Source of the DNA: Prevotella sp. AGR2160
GTDB taxonomy: Bacteria; Bacteroidota; Bacteroidia; Bacteroidales; Bacteroidaceae
Length of the DNA: 64,000 nt
Assembly (NCBI RefSeq): GCF_000424185.1
Contig: NZ_AUJK01000010.1
Span: forward strand, 38,350 to 102,349
Reading direction: 5' to 3'
The notes under the pieces are model-generated. The model did not search any database. It was not told where the DNA came from and was given only the letters and a program-made list of their open reading frames with translations. Shown here piece by piece: positions 1 to 8,688 of this stretch. Position 1 is the first letter of the stretch. Every line of letters begins with the position of its first letter. The position numbers and the translations under genes were made by a program.

Positions 1-2043
1 GCCCTGTCTGACAAAGGTGTTGCCCGACCAGCTGCCGTTGTCTGTCCAACTGACTTGATAGGCATCCTTCATCGCCTTCATCAGTTGCGGGATGCGGTTA
101 TAGTCGTCGGTCTGCGTCTTCTCGCCGTCCTGGGCCTCCGTGATGGCCTGCCGGGTCTGTACAATCTCGTCGTTGAGGTTGTCAAGCTGCGACTGCAAGT
201 CGGCGATTTTCTTCTTGTTGTTCTCGTAGGTTGTTCTGTACCGCTCGTAGTCCTCGCCACTGGCTCCGGACATCTTACGAAGCAGCTCACTATTCTCTTT
301 GTTGAGCTGGTCCACCTGAGCCTGGAGGGCAGCCGCCTGCTGCTGGAGACGAACAAGACGGGCTTGCAGCTCGGCGGTCTCCACTCCACTGTCATCACTG
401 CCCAACGATGTTCTCATGGAGCATTGACGGGTATGGGCACTGACGGTCTTGCCACAGTCGCCGCATTTATAGGTGGTGCTGCCCTTGCCCAATGTCCCCC
501 CGTCATGACAGGTGATGCTGAATGTGGCGGATGAGGAACCGGCCAGCTTCCCGGCATCGGTAGTAGCGTAATACCGGCGGGTATCGTAACCGATATAATA
601 GGTGTAGTCCGGCTCCTCGTTGTGTGTGCTGATATAGTCGTCCAACTCCTTGGTGTTGCTGATGTCCTGATGGTCGCCGTTGGCGTTATACTGCGTCAGG
701 CGTGCCTGCATCTGCGCCATGAACGTGTTCCAGTCCATGCTGTAGCTGTCAAAGACTTCCTCGTAGACTTCCTCCTTGATATCCCATGACTTGCTTACCC
801 GGATGGAATAGGCATAGGCCTTGGCATACTGGCCGCTTTTCTTCTTGCTCAGGATATAAGCTGAGGGAGAATAGTACATGTTGTAATGATAGCGTTGGTT
901 AGCACTGTTGAGCTCCCTGACGCGCTGTCGGCTCCATCCGGCATGATTCTCAGAGTTGCAGAGGATAGCCTCATATTGTGCGCTGCTTGGCGTGAAACCG
1001 GCATCGCGGGTATTGATGCGGTACCAGTGGTCGCCATAGATAATGGCATTGTCGTCAGTCGGCGGACGATAGTCGCACAGCGTCTCGGAGCCCCGGTCAC
1101 GACGGTAGATATACACGCGTTGGGTGTAGTGCCGTCCGACGGCCGCCTGACTGTAGTCGTCCAGCCAACCGGTGATGTTGTAGTCGCTGAGTTTGAACAG
1201 CTCGCTGACACTGTTCATGCCCGTCAGCTTTTCAACAAACTGCCTGGTGGATAGGTCCTTGAAGTCGCCGTACAGGTTGCTCGCATTGTCAGCAAGAGTG
1301 ATCACACTCGTGGCTTTCTCAAGGAACGTCCCTCCGAAACTCGTGCCCTGGAGCAACTGGGCAAGACTGTTGCGGTAACCGGCATTGGCAAGGCCGACCC
1401 CTTTGTTGATGAGGTTGTCCAAGTCTGCCTTCAGATGGTCCTTGGTGAAACGGCCGCTGATGTCGCTGCCGATATTCTCAAAGAGATTTTTCCAGTCGAC
1501 ACCACCCAACTGGGTTATGTCGACGATGGCTTTCAGTTCATCGCTTAGCTCCAGAAAAGCTATATCCTTAAATCTCAGGCTGCTGTTGGTGACGACACTC
1601 TCGAACTGCTGGCACAATGACTTCACGTCCTCCGTCGTCTTCAACAGGTAGCTGCCCCAATAGATGGCGGTAGACGGATCCTCCACCATCAGACGGGCAC
1701 AGGTGACCGTCTTGGGGATGATGCGCTTCGAAACGATATTGTAGATGCGCGTATAGTAATAGTTCTCCTTCTCATCGTTCCACAGGTTGAGGTCGGTCAG
1801 TGCCTTGCGTTCGAGATACTTCGAAGAGAAAATGCCGGAGCTGGCGACACCTGCCGCCTGGTAGCTGTCGTAGATCTTCTGTAGGCTCTCGTTGTGCAAC
1901 GCCTCGATGACGGCTTCCGTCGCATACGCCTCAGTCATGCCCTCCATCGTCTTGTAGTCGATATTGATGCTGGCATACTGGGCCCTGACAGGGAGCACTG
2001 CCAAGGTGAGAAGGAGAATCTGTATGACGAACGTTGGTTTCAT
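1..2043 (-). CDS. Large exported conjugation-associated protein, C-terminus beyond the window
   Basis: An uninterrupted minus-strand frame of 681 codons starts at ATG 2043 and runs off the left edge. The N-terminus is a clear signal peptide (MKPTFVIQILLLTLAV, then LPVRAQ), so the product is periplasmic or outer-membrane. Residues from about 570 on hold a small Cys-rich patch (YKCGDCGK) followed by a long coiled coil rich in Q, L and E. It lies 41 bp downstream of the VirB4-like ATPase, in the same direction, where other Bacteroides elements carry exported Tra proteins, so I infer a role in the mating apparatus. I do not recognise a named family. The length already exceeds usual TraI-like proteins (about 230-270 aa). 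Confidence 0.8.
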   Translation of the reverse strand, partial: MKPTFVIQILLLTLAVLPVRAQYASINIDYKTMEGMTEAYATEAVIEALHNESLQKIYDSYQAAGVASSGIFSSKYLERKALTDLNLWNDEKENYYYTRIYNIVSKRIIPKTVTCARLMVEDPSTAIYWGSYLLKTTEDVKSLCQQFESVVTNSSLRFKDIAFLELSDELKAIVDITQLGGVDWKNLFENIGSDISGRFTKDHLKADLDNLINKGVGLANAGYRNSLAQLLQGTSFGGTFLEKATSVITLADNASNLYGDFKDLSTRQFVEKLTGMNSVSELFKLSDYNITGWLDDYSQAAVGRHYTQRVYIYRRDRGSETLCDYRPPTDDNAIIYGDHWYRINTRDAGFTPSSAQYEAILCNSENHAGWSRQRVRELNSANQRYHYNMYYSPSAYILSKKKSGQYAKAYAYSIRVSKSWDIKEEVYEEVFDSYSMDWNTFMAQMQARLTQYNANGDHQDISNTKELDDYISTHNEEPDYTYYIGYDTRRYYATTDAGKLAGSSSATFSITCHDGGTLGKGSTTYKCGDCGKTVSAHTRQCSMRTSLGSDDSGVETAELQARLVRLQQQAAALQAQVDQLNKENSELLRKMSGASGEDYERYRTTYENNKKKIADLQSQLDNLNDEIVQTRQAITEAQDGEKTQTDDYNRIPQLMKAMKDAYQVSWTDNGSWSGNTFVRQG

Positions 2044-2072
2044 CGTAATGGGCTTATTTTCATCGTAATGGG
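2038..2072 (-). promoter_or_regulatory. Duplicated start region with 7-codon mini-ORF
   Basis: The 15-mer CCCATTACGATGAAA (minus strand) occurs twice, 20 bp apart. The upstream ATG (2063) opens a 7-codon ORF (MKISPLR) whose TGA overlaps the real start codon in an ATGA arrangement (2043-2040). This could couple translation of the large exported protein to a mini-ORF, or simply be a small tandem duplication. Confidence 0.5.
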
Positions 2073-2084
2073 GTTTGGGGAATT

Positions 2085-4790
2085 TTACGTTTTCTTCTGA
2101 AGACGGAGCACCCTGCCGGCCTTGTTTACCTTTTGGGCAAACTCCAGAGACTTGCTGATACCGGAAAGGGTCCAGTCGCGGCAATAAGCCTCTATAGCCT
2201 GCTGATGACTGCATCCGAGCTCCGACTTGTAGAGTTTCAGGGCTTCTTTCTCGGCCCGCTCCGTGGTGTAGGTCATATAACACTCCCGGGGCTCCTCCAC
2301 GCCATAGACCTCACTGACGAGACCGCGGCGGATGAAGACCTCGCGGAAGAAACTGCGGCCTTCGGTATTCTCCAACCGGTTGATGGTGAATATCTTGCGG
2401 CACTCCACATCGGTGAGTCCCAGGATGGCCTTAATGTCGTCGAAACGCTCCTTGAACTTGCCTTGGTCGAGAAGGAACGTGACATCGGAGTTGTTGATGA
2501 TGGCTTCCTTGACGATCGGACTGCCGATGATGTCCTGAAGCTCCTGGGTGACAACGCCCACCATGGCCCAGAACTTTCGGGCTGTCTTATAGAGATACTG
2601 AATATACTCCGCCATCATGGGAGAGGCGACGGCCTTCCATGCCTCCTCGATGACAAGGACCTTGCGGTTTTTCTTGATGCGCATCTTCTGGATGAAGACG
2701 TCCATGATGATCAGCGTGACCAGTGGGAACAGCGTCTTGTTGTCCTTGATGGTGTCAATCTCAAAAACGATGAAGGTCTCGTCGAACAGTGAGGAGTCGA
2801 TGTTTTCGTTCAGCGTCCGCTCGTAGGTGCCGCCACGGTAGAACTCTGAGAGAGAGTAGTTATAGGAGGAGATGTCGATGCCGGTGATGCGGTTCTCGTT
2901 GCATATATACGGGAGGCGCGCCGTGCTGTACTCGAAGAAACTGTTGAAGGACAGTTCGCTGACAACCAGCGCGCGACGGCGGTCCTCCATCTCCGCTATT
3001 CTCTTGTTGATGCGGTTCTCCACATCCTCGTTGGTGTCTGTAGGCTTGCCCTCCGTGGCTGTCTCTATGAGCAGCTTCTTGTGGAGCGCGTCCCGCTGCG
3101 ACTTGCTGTAACCCTTGAAGCCGTTGAAATAGACCTCGTAGTATTCCTTGATCACCTGCTCGATAAGCAGTTCCTCTATCTTGCTGGGGACAGCGGAATA
3201 GCCTTTCCATATGAGCATGACAAGGTTTTTAAGAAAGTCCATTTTCTCCACGTTCAGCTCCTCACGCTGGATGCGGAAGGGATTCATGGTGATGGGATGC
3301 TCCTCTGTATAGCTGATGTACTTGCCGCCTGCATACTCGCACAGCCCCTCGTAGGAGTTGCCGGTATCGACCATGACAACATCCGTCCCCTGCTCCCACA
3401 GCTGCCGGATGACGCTGTTCATATGAAAGGACTTGCCGCTGCCGCTGGGTCCGAGACAAAAGAAATTACTGTTGTCCGTGAGCTTCCTGGCACCTTCCTT
3501 GCCGGAGATGTCGATGGCCACGGGAACACCCTGCCGGTCCGTGTAATAGACCTTCAGCGGCGTGTCCTCACTCTTGGGAAGACGTTCCTTATACATCAGA
3601 CAACTGGCGGCATCGCTGAGGGTTAGGAAGCGGTCGTAGTCCTTGTTGAGCGAATAACAGTTGCCGGGGAACGAGCCTACGAAGAGCTCCAGCTGGTTGT
3701 AGGCGCGCTGACTGATCTGTACGCCGATACGCCCGAAGGCGTTCTCCAGATGATTCGTGCAGCGTTGCAGGTCGGCATCGGCGGCCACGGTAACAACAAG
3801 GTTGAAATGGCAATAGACGAGCTGCTTGTTCTCGCGGGCTATCAGCTCCTCCACTTTCTTGATGTCCTCGACGGCTATCTGATTGCTGGGATTGGGAAGT
3901 GAGGCATGGCGGTTCTTTTTCTTGGCCAGCCGGCTCATCTCCTGCTTCTGACTTGGCAGGAAGACAACCTGGTTATAGACGACACTCAGCACGCCCGGGA
4001 TGCTGTCAACCATCGTCATCAGGTCAACGGGCATGGTGATGTTGTTGACCTCTATATTGGTGTAAGGACGGATAAGCGTCGGCAGAACGATGTTGTCAAC
4101 GTCCACGAGACTGTACATCTTGAATTTGCGCGCTCCAAGTCCGATGTGGTCGTCAGTGACCTGGAAGTTGCTCATCGACACATGCCCGTCAGTAAAATGC
4201 TGGGCAAGGTACTGGTCAGCATAATGGCGCACCTCGTCAGCGGAGAGGAAACGGGAGGAGATGCCACGGTCGCGGAGCTGGTCACGGACCTTGCCGACCT
4301 TGACAAGGAAATCCTTCCACTTGCGGCCATCGTAGCTGAAAAGCCGCTCTTTCCGGTTCTCCTGCGTGATGGTCAGAAAAGTGGTGCAGTCGGTGTACTC
4401 ACGTCCCTTGAAATAGCGGAAGTAGCTATCAGAGAGATACTCACGCTTACCGTTGTCCTCTCCCCGGTATCTTTTACGGGTGAAGACATCCTGCTTATGG
4501 ATGGCATAACCCTCTCCAAGGGTGGCCATCAGAGAGGTCAGAACATTGGCGTAGGCATTGTACTCGGCGGTGTCGGCACAGTGCTTCTGTACGGGGTTGC
4601 GCATGGAAAGGACAGCGGACAGCTCACCGGTCTTGGTATAGAGCACGCCCATTCCCTCTATGTCCTCAATGGAGAAGTAAATCTCCTTGAAGATCTTGGC
4701 GCGCTTGCTGCCCGTACCGAAGCAATAAACAGACACTGCCATGCCCAGACAGACGGCCACGAAGAAGATTATAACGTATAATGTCATCAC
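2085..4790 (-). CDS. traG: Conjugative transfer ATPase, VirB4/TraG type (ICE1)
   Basis: This 901-aa protein is the motor ATPase of the type IV secretion system. It has an N-terminal membrane helix (residues about 3-24), a Walker A motif GPSGSGKS near residue 447, and a Walker B-like VLVIEEAWK near 713. It aligns along its length with the second VirB4 at 44157-47108 (shared GPSGSGKSFHMN, EEAWKA and SPIVKEAIINNSDV). Unlike that copy it begins with a membrane anchor and lacks its roughly 55-aa low-complexity insertion. It sits directly downstream of the DUF4133 gene, as TraG does in CTnDOT-type elements. Confidence 0.93.
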   Translation of the reverse strand: MMTLYVIIFFVAVCLGMAVSVYCFGTGSKRAKIFKEIYFSIEDIEGMGVLYTKTGELSAVLSMRNPVQKHCADTAEYNAYANVLTSLMATLGEGYAIHKQDVFTRKRYRGEDNGKREYLSDSYFRYFKGREYTDCTTFLTITQENRKERLFSYDGRKWKDFLVKVGKVRDQLRDRGISSRFLSADEVRHYADQYLAQHFTDGHVSMSNFQVTDDHIGLGARKFKMYSLVDVDNIVLPTLIRPYTNIEVNNITMPVDLMTMVDSIPGVLSVVYNQVVFLPSQKQEMSRLAKKKNRHASLPNPSNQIAVEDIKKVEELIARENKQLVYCHFNLVVTVAADADLQRCTNHLENAFGRIGVQISQRAYNQLELFVGSFPGNCYSLNKDYDRFLTLSDAASCLMYKERLPKSEDTPLKVYYTDRQGVPVAIDISGKEGARKLTDNSNFFCLGPSGSGKSFHMNSVIRQLWEQGTDVVMVDTGNSYEGLCEYAGGKYISYTEEHPITMNPFRIQREELNVEKMDFLKNLVMLIWKGYSAVPSKIEELLIEQVIKEYYEVYFNGFKGYSKSQRDALHKKLLIETATEGKPTDTNEDVENRINKRIAEMEDRRRALVVSELSFNSFFEYSTARLPYICNENRITGIDISSYNYSLSEFYRGGTYERTLNENIDSSLFDETFIVFEIDTIKDNKTLFPLVTLIIMDVFIQKMRIKKNRKVLVIEEAWKAVASPMMAEYIQYLYKTARKFWAMVGVVTQELQDIIGSPIVKEAIINNSDVTFLLDQGKFKERFDDIKAILGLTDVECRKIFTINRLENTEGRSFFREVFIRRGLVSEVYGVEEPRECYMTYTTERAEKEALKLYKSELGCSHQQAIEAYCRDWTLSGISKSLEFAQKVNKAGRVLRLQKKT

Positions 4791-4907
4791 TTTTTCTTTA
4801 AGTTCTCAATGATGTTTGCAGACAGGGGCAGACATCGGATATGACCGTCCGTGCCCGCCCCTTTCATTCAACAGTGTTGCAGTTCCAGCATCATGCAATC
4901 GTCATGA

Positions 4908-5204
4908 TTACAGGCGCTCACGGCAGGCGAAGACATACAGCCCCCTGCCGATTTTCTTTGAGTAAAGGCCCTTGCGCTGCTTGACCAGTATCAGGGCAAT
5001 GCCGACAGTGATGGTCACAGCGGCAAAGACCAGGGCCAGCAGAAAGCCCAAAAGAGCATAGACGAGCATGAAGCCTAAGATGGCGACAGCGGCAGTAATA
5101 CCGGCCCAGGTGATGTACCGACCCTGCAGTCCCATGAACTCCAGCGGCCGCTGGAGCCCCTTGAACATCTGGCATTCCATCTGTGAGTCACTCATCTGTG
5201 TCAT
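4908..5204 (-). CDS. traF: Conjugation protein TraF-like, DUF4133 (ICE1)
   Basis: This 98-aa protein has the DUF4133 signature FKGLQRPLEFMGLQGRY, followed by two closely spaced transmembrane helices (about residues 32-75) and a basic tail. It is a small VirB3-like inner-membrane component expected to act with the VirB4 ATPase next to it. The homologue at 43812 shares the FKGLQ/PLEFMG core. It lies 12 bp downstream of the DUF4134 gene and about 117 bp before traG. Confidence 0.9.
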   Translation of the reverse strand: MTQMSDSQMECQMFKGLQRPLEFMGLQGRYITWAGITAAVAILGFMLVYALLGFLLALVFAAVTITVGIALILVKQRKGLYSKKIGRGLYVFACRERL

Positions 5205-5216
5205 AGCCCGTGGGGA

Positions 5217-5615
5217 TCAGCCTCCGATACCGAAGAAGAGAGGAAGGGCATTGGCTGCCGCAATGAGGAAGATGCAGGCTCCGACAATCATCATGATCTT
5301 CTTCTTGACATCCTGCTCCTCATTGTTCATCGCGATATAGACGGAGATGGCTCCGACAATGGCGACGACACCGGCAAGGGCGTAACAGAGATTGACGACG
5401 TAGGGCACGTACTTCACGAGCTCCGTGGCAACCTCTTCAAGGGCGTTGGTACCCGCATCATAGCCAGTACCGGCAAGCGTCTGTGCCAGAGCCTGCATGG
5501 AAGTACCGAACAGGGCAGCGACGGCAATGATGAATGCCTTTGCCTTGTCGCAGACGAAAGAGGCAGCTGCCTTCACTTTGGAAACGGCTTTGCTAATAAT
5601 TTTTTTCATTGGCAA
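5217..5615 (-). CDS. traE: Conjugation pilin-like protein TraE, DUF4134 (ICE1, copy a)
   Basis: This 132-aa protein has a basic N-terminus, a signal-like hydrophobic stretch ending in ALAQT, and two transmembrane helices, with the DUF4134 motif VYIAMNNEEQDVKKKIMMIV. DUF4134 proteins resemble VirB2-type pilins: small, with a cleaved leader and two membrane spans. It lies between a second DUF4134-like gene and DUF4133. The homologue at 43322 has the same YFKMQNGDQDVKKAIMLTIGG region. Confidence 0.9.
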   Translation of the reverse strand: MPMKKIISKAVSKVKAAASFVCDKAKAFIIAVAALFGTSMQALAQTLAGTGYDAGTNALEEVATELVKYVPYVVNLCYALAGVVAIVGAISVYIAMNNEEQDVKKKIMMIVGACIFLIAAANALPLFFGIGG

Positions 5616-5672
5616 TTAAAATTTAGTTGTACATTTGTGAATGGTTTTCCTATTTTGTCGCGCGTAAATAGT

Positions 5673-6047
5673 CTAAAAGATAAAGTTCATGTCCTGGTAG
5701 CCATAAAGGGCGGGCATGACGATGGAGGCTCCGATGATGAAGAGGATGCCGCCAAAGAGCATCATCAGACTCTTGGTGATGTCCCCCTCATGGTAGTTCA
5801 TCTTGATGCAGATCTGCAAGGCGGAGATGATGACCATGATGCTTGCCACCGCATAGAGTATCTCGACGGTATAAATCATCATGGTACCGACGAAGGCCGT
5901 GGCCTCGGCAAGGCCGTCGGCTCCCCAGGAGTAGTCTACCGATCCGCAACGGGCATGGGAGGCTCTGAAGATGCCGAGCATGACGGCCAGAATCATATAC
6001 CGCCGGCTATTGGGGTCAACACTGCGTGTATTCATCTCTTTTGTCAA
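5673..6047 (-). CDS. Second DUF4134-like pilin/membrane protein (ICE1, copy b)
   Basis: This 124-aa protein has two hydrophobic helices and the motif QICIKMNYHEGDITKSLMMLF, which parallels the NEEQDVKKKIMMIV motif of its neighbour, so I read it as a tandem paralogue of TraE. It starts inside the end of the DUF4122-like gene (32-nt overlap, or 20 nt from the second Met at 6035), which suggests translational coupling. ICE2 has only one DUF4134 gene, so the doublet marks ICE1 as a different class of element. Confidence 0.75.
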   Translation of the reverse strand: MTKEMNTRSVDPNSRRYMILAVMLGIFRASHARCGSVDYSWGADGLAEATAFVGTMMIYTVEILYAVASIMVIISALQICIKMNYHEGDITKSLMMLFGGILFIIGASIVMPALYGYQDMNFIF

Positions 6048-6726
6048 TATTCAAGGATTCTGCATTGTTTCGTATAATGTTGCTGAGATCCTTTGATTTG
6101 AAAAGGTTGCCCAGGATGGTGTTCTTCTTCATGTTCTTGTTGATACCTTCTAATCTTTGTGCGATTTCGTCATTGGCGGAAGTGCCGACACAGCTCTTGA
6201 CTTCGTATTGCGGCTCAACCAGCTCCTGATTAAACACTTCCGCCTCGACGAAAGGGCGTGCTTCCTGCTCCGGCTTCTGACCATCGATGAATCCGACAGA
6301 CGGGATGAGTACTTCGCTATTGTCCGGTGCCGAGGACTTCTCTTGGGGTGCTGACTCCGAATGAGCTTCCTGAGACTCATTGCTTCCTGCGGGGCGGTTG
6401 TCTGCCTCGGTGATTTCTGGCGCATCAGATGCCGGTAGCAGTTCATCCTCGGCTTTAGCCGTGATATCCGTCTCGTCGGCCTCAGTGATTTGCTCTTGCT
6501 CCGGTGAGGATGATGTGCCGGTGATGTCGAAACCTCCGGTCTCCACATTCTCGGTGACTGTCCTCGGCCGGACAACGGTACTGTCGTCCTCGTCCCCAAG
6601 GGGTATGTTCTCCGTAGAGCCACTGTCTTTCCTGGACTTGGCGTGCAATTCCATGTAGATGGCGGCTGAGAAATACAGAATCTCAGCGATGGTGAGAACG
6701 ATGGCAAAAATTATAAATGGACTCAT
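6016..6726 (-). CDS. TraD-like anchored acidic protein (DUF4122-like, ICE1)
   Basis: This 236-aa protein starts with one transmembrane helix (residues about 3-24), followed by a long acidic, Ser/Thr/Pro-rich low-complexity cytoplasmic region and a more ordered basic C-terminus (RLEGINKNMKKN). Gene order (ParA, DUF3408, this gene, then DUF4134) matches the position of TraD/DUF4122. The ICE2 protein at 42052 has the same architecture. The assignment rests on position and architecture, because low-complexity sequence gives little homology. Confidence 0.6.
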   Translation of the reverse strand: MSPFIIFAIVLTIAEILYFSAAIYMELHAKSRKDSGSTENIPLGDEDDSTVVRPRTVTENVETGGFDITGTSSSPEQEQITEADETDITAKAEDELLPASDAPEITEADNRPAGSNESQEAHSESAPQEKSSAPDNSEVLIPSVGFIDGQKPEQEARPFVEAEVFNQELVEPQYEVKSCVGTSANDEIAQRLEGINKNMKKNTILGNLFKSKDLSNIIRNNAESLNIDKRDEYTQC

Positions 6727-6952
6727 AGTCGCGTCTTTTTGTAATGAATATGATTATATTTCCACCACAAAAATAGCACGTTTCTATAGTATAGACTGGA
6801 AAAGCTATTGTCAAACAGCACAATAGAGGCTTAAATTGAAGAATTGGTTCGATGAAAAAATAGTGATAGAACCAACATTACGGAATAAGACAGCAAGAGC
6901 GGCAAGCTGCCGAATGACGCTTGCCGCTCCTGCTCAATTAAGGACAACGAGT

Positions 6953-7297
6953 TCAGAACAAATCGATGGCTTTCCGCTTCGAATTCTCTTCGATGACCCC
7001 GTGTTTCCGCTCATAGCCGTCAATGGCCTTGATGAAGGCTGCTTCAACGACATCCTTGATTTGAAGTCCCTCGCGTGTGGCGATGGTGCGGATCTTCTTC
7101 AGGACACCGGAATCGACAATTGTGCAGAACCTCTCCTGGTTGCGGGCAAGCTCCAACGTTTTTTGCCGGAGTCTGTCTTTACCCGCCGTGTGCTTATTTC
7201 CCTTCCCGGGAACCTGTTTATCGGGAGTGTTCTCCTGTATGCTGTCAGTGTTTCCCGTCAGCCCCGTAAACAGGGCATCCAGATCGTTATTTTTCAT
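6953..7297 (-). CDS. TraB-like DUF3408/ribbon-helix-helix partner of ParA (ICE1)
   Basis: This 114-aa protein has a disordered N-terminal half and a compact C-terminal segment (ERFCTIVDSGVLKKIRTIATREGL, shown here as contiguous parts of residues 55-80) that looks like a ribbon-helix-helix DNA-binding fold. Its start overlaps the ParA stop by 4 nt (7294-7297), so the two are translationally coupled. ParA followed by a DUF3408 protein is the standard head of Bacteroides tra operons. A role as the centromere-binding or accessory partner of ParA is inferred. Confidence 0.65.
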   Translation of the reverse strand: MKNNDLDALFTGLTGNTDSIQENTPDKQVPGKGNKHTAGKDRLRQKTLELARNQERFCTIVDSGVLKKIRTIATREGLQIKDVVEAAFIKAIDGYERKHGVIEENSKRKAIDLF

Positions 7298-8073
7298 ACT
7301 GCCACCTCCTTTTCCTCATTCATGCGTTCCAGGAATTCCTCAGCCAAAGATGTATAGTCCTTGGCTCCATTGCTGCCGGAAGCATAGTCAAGGATGTTGC
7401 GGTTCTGCAACGGTGCTTCTGCAAGTCGCACGTTCTTGCGAATCTTGCTTCGGTAGACAACATCTCCTTCCCACACTCTGAGCCGTTCCTCTATGCCGCG
7501 GGAAAGCTTGCTGTTCTCCCAACGCGTGATGACAATGCCTGAGATATGGGCTTGGGGATTGAGCTTCTGGCGTACCATGCTGATGAAGTCGCTCATCATC
7601 GTCAGTCCTTTGAAAGGAAGGACTTCGGAGATCAGAGGGATGAGAACATCCGTTGACGCAGTGATGGCATTCAATGTGACAAGTCCCAAAGACGGCGGAC
7701 AGTCCAGGAGCACAAAGTCATAGTTGTCTTCAACTTTGGCTTTGGATAGAAGACCAGCCAGAATGTGCTCGCGCGCTATGGCGGTTGAAAGCTCCACATC
7801 CGCCATGGCCAGCGTCAGGGAGGCGGGTACGAGATGAAGGCGGTTGTTCACAGATACTATAGGCAAACAGTCTGTCTTGCCTGTCAATGCCTCATAGATA
7901 GAGGGACCGTCTATAGAGGCGACCAGGGAAGCCGTAAGATTGGCCTGTGCATCCAGGTCTACAAGCAGGACACGATGCCCCTTCACCGACAGGATGCTGC
8001 CAAGATTGGCAACAGTGGTCGTTTTGCCGACACCACCCTTATGGTTGGCTACGGCTATGATTTTTGTTTTCAT
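7294..8073 (-). CDS. traA: ParA/Soj family ATPase (TraA-like, ICE1)
   Basis: This 259-aa protein has the deviant Walker A KGGVGKTTT at residues 11-19, the Walker A' motif LLVDLDAQANLT near 36-47, and Walker B VLLDCPPSLG near 120. These are diagnostic for ParA/MinD-superfamily ATPases. In conjugative elements such proteins stabilise or position the excised element. It is the first tra-side gene after the primase block and overlaps its DUF3408 partner. Confidence 0.92.
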   Translation of the reverse strand: MKTKIIAVANHKGGVGKTTTVANLGSILSVKGHRVLLVDLDAQANLTASLVASIDGPSIYEALTGKTDCLPIVSVNNRLHLVPASLTLAMADVELSTAIAREHILAGLLSKAKVEDNYDFVLLDCPPSLGLVTLNAITASTDVLIPLISEVLPFKGLTMMSDFISMVRQKLNPQAHISGIVITRWENSKLSRGIEERLRVWEGDVVYRSKIRKNVRLAEAPLQNRNILDYASGSNGAKDYTSLAEEFLERMNEEKEVAV

Positions 8074-8085
8074 CTATTCAGTCTT

Positions 8086-8688
8086 TTATTTGTTCGAGGT
8101 TTGTTTGTTCTTCTTTTCCATCTGCACAAGATGACTTCTGTACCAGTCGGTAATCTTTTGAGACGTGACCTCTACAAGTGTAGGCTTGTCAAAAAGATTG
8201 CTTACAGAGACCTTACCTTCCCTGGTATCTGGAAACTGGAGAAGCGGAATGCCACCCGGCCTGAGCAATGGCAAGCCGTTAGCCTTGGCGACGCGCTCAG
8301 CCTCAGTGCCATAGACCTCTATCATCTTTGTGTCAGTGAAGTGCAGTAACAGTACGGAATCGTCCGGAATGCAACGGCTGCTGAAATGGAAGTAGGCAAG
8401 CTTGGCCTCCGTCAAACCGTCGGCAGGATCCTCCGGGTCGAGCTGGTAAGTGCCTTCACCGACAGCCTCGACATGGAAGACGACAGGTATCTCCTTGCTG
8501 AGGGCATCCAAATGAAGAAGCTGGCCGATGCGCGCGTTGATCTTGTCTTCTGAAACAACTTCTTTGCGGTATCCGGCTTCTGTCATGCCGCCTGTCTCCT
8601 GCCTGGCAGTGAGAATATAGCCGTTGTTGACGTGCTCCAAGGTAAAGAAGAGCGGAAAGATATTATGCTGTGAGTTCATCGTTGGCAT
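8086..8688 (-). CDS. Hypothetical protein coupled to the ICE1 primase
   Basis: This 200-aa protein is not a family I recognise. It is soluble, mixed alpha/beta, with no signal peptide and a Lys/Gln-rich end. Its first codons overlap the last 26 nt of the primase gene (8663-8688), and it ends 12 bp before parA, so it is probably translated with the primase. An accessory role in element replication or partition is inferred from position only. An internal Met at 8679 is an alternative start. Confidence 0.65.
   Translation of the reverse strand: MPTMNSQHNIFPLFFTLEHVNNGYILTARQETGGMTEAGYRKEVVSEDKINARIGQLLHLDALSKEIPVVFHVEAVGEGTYQLDPEDPADGLTEAKLAYFHFSSRCIPDDSVLLLHFTDTKMIEVYGTEAERVAKANGLPLLRPGGIPLLQFPDTREGKVSVSNLFDKPTLVEVTSQKITDWYRSHLVQMEKKNKQTSNK

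Noticed and set aside
3906..4781. 291-codon plus frame inside traG (ICE1)
   Set aside because: It is the antisense shadow of the ATPase gene and lacks domains.
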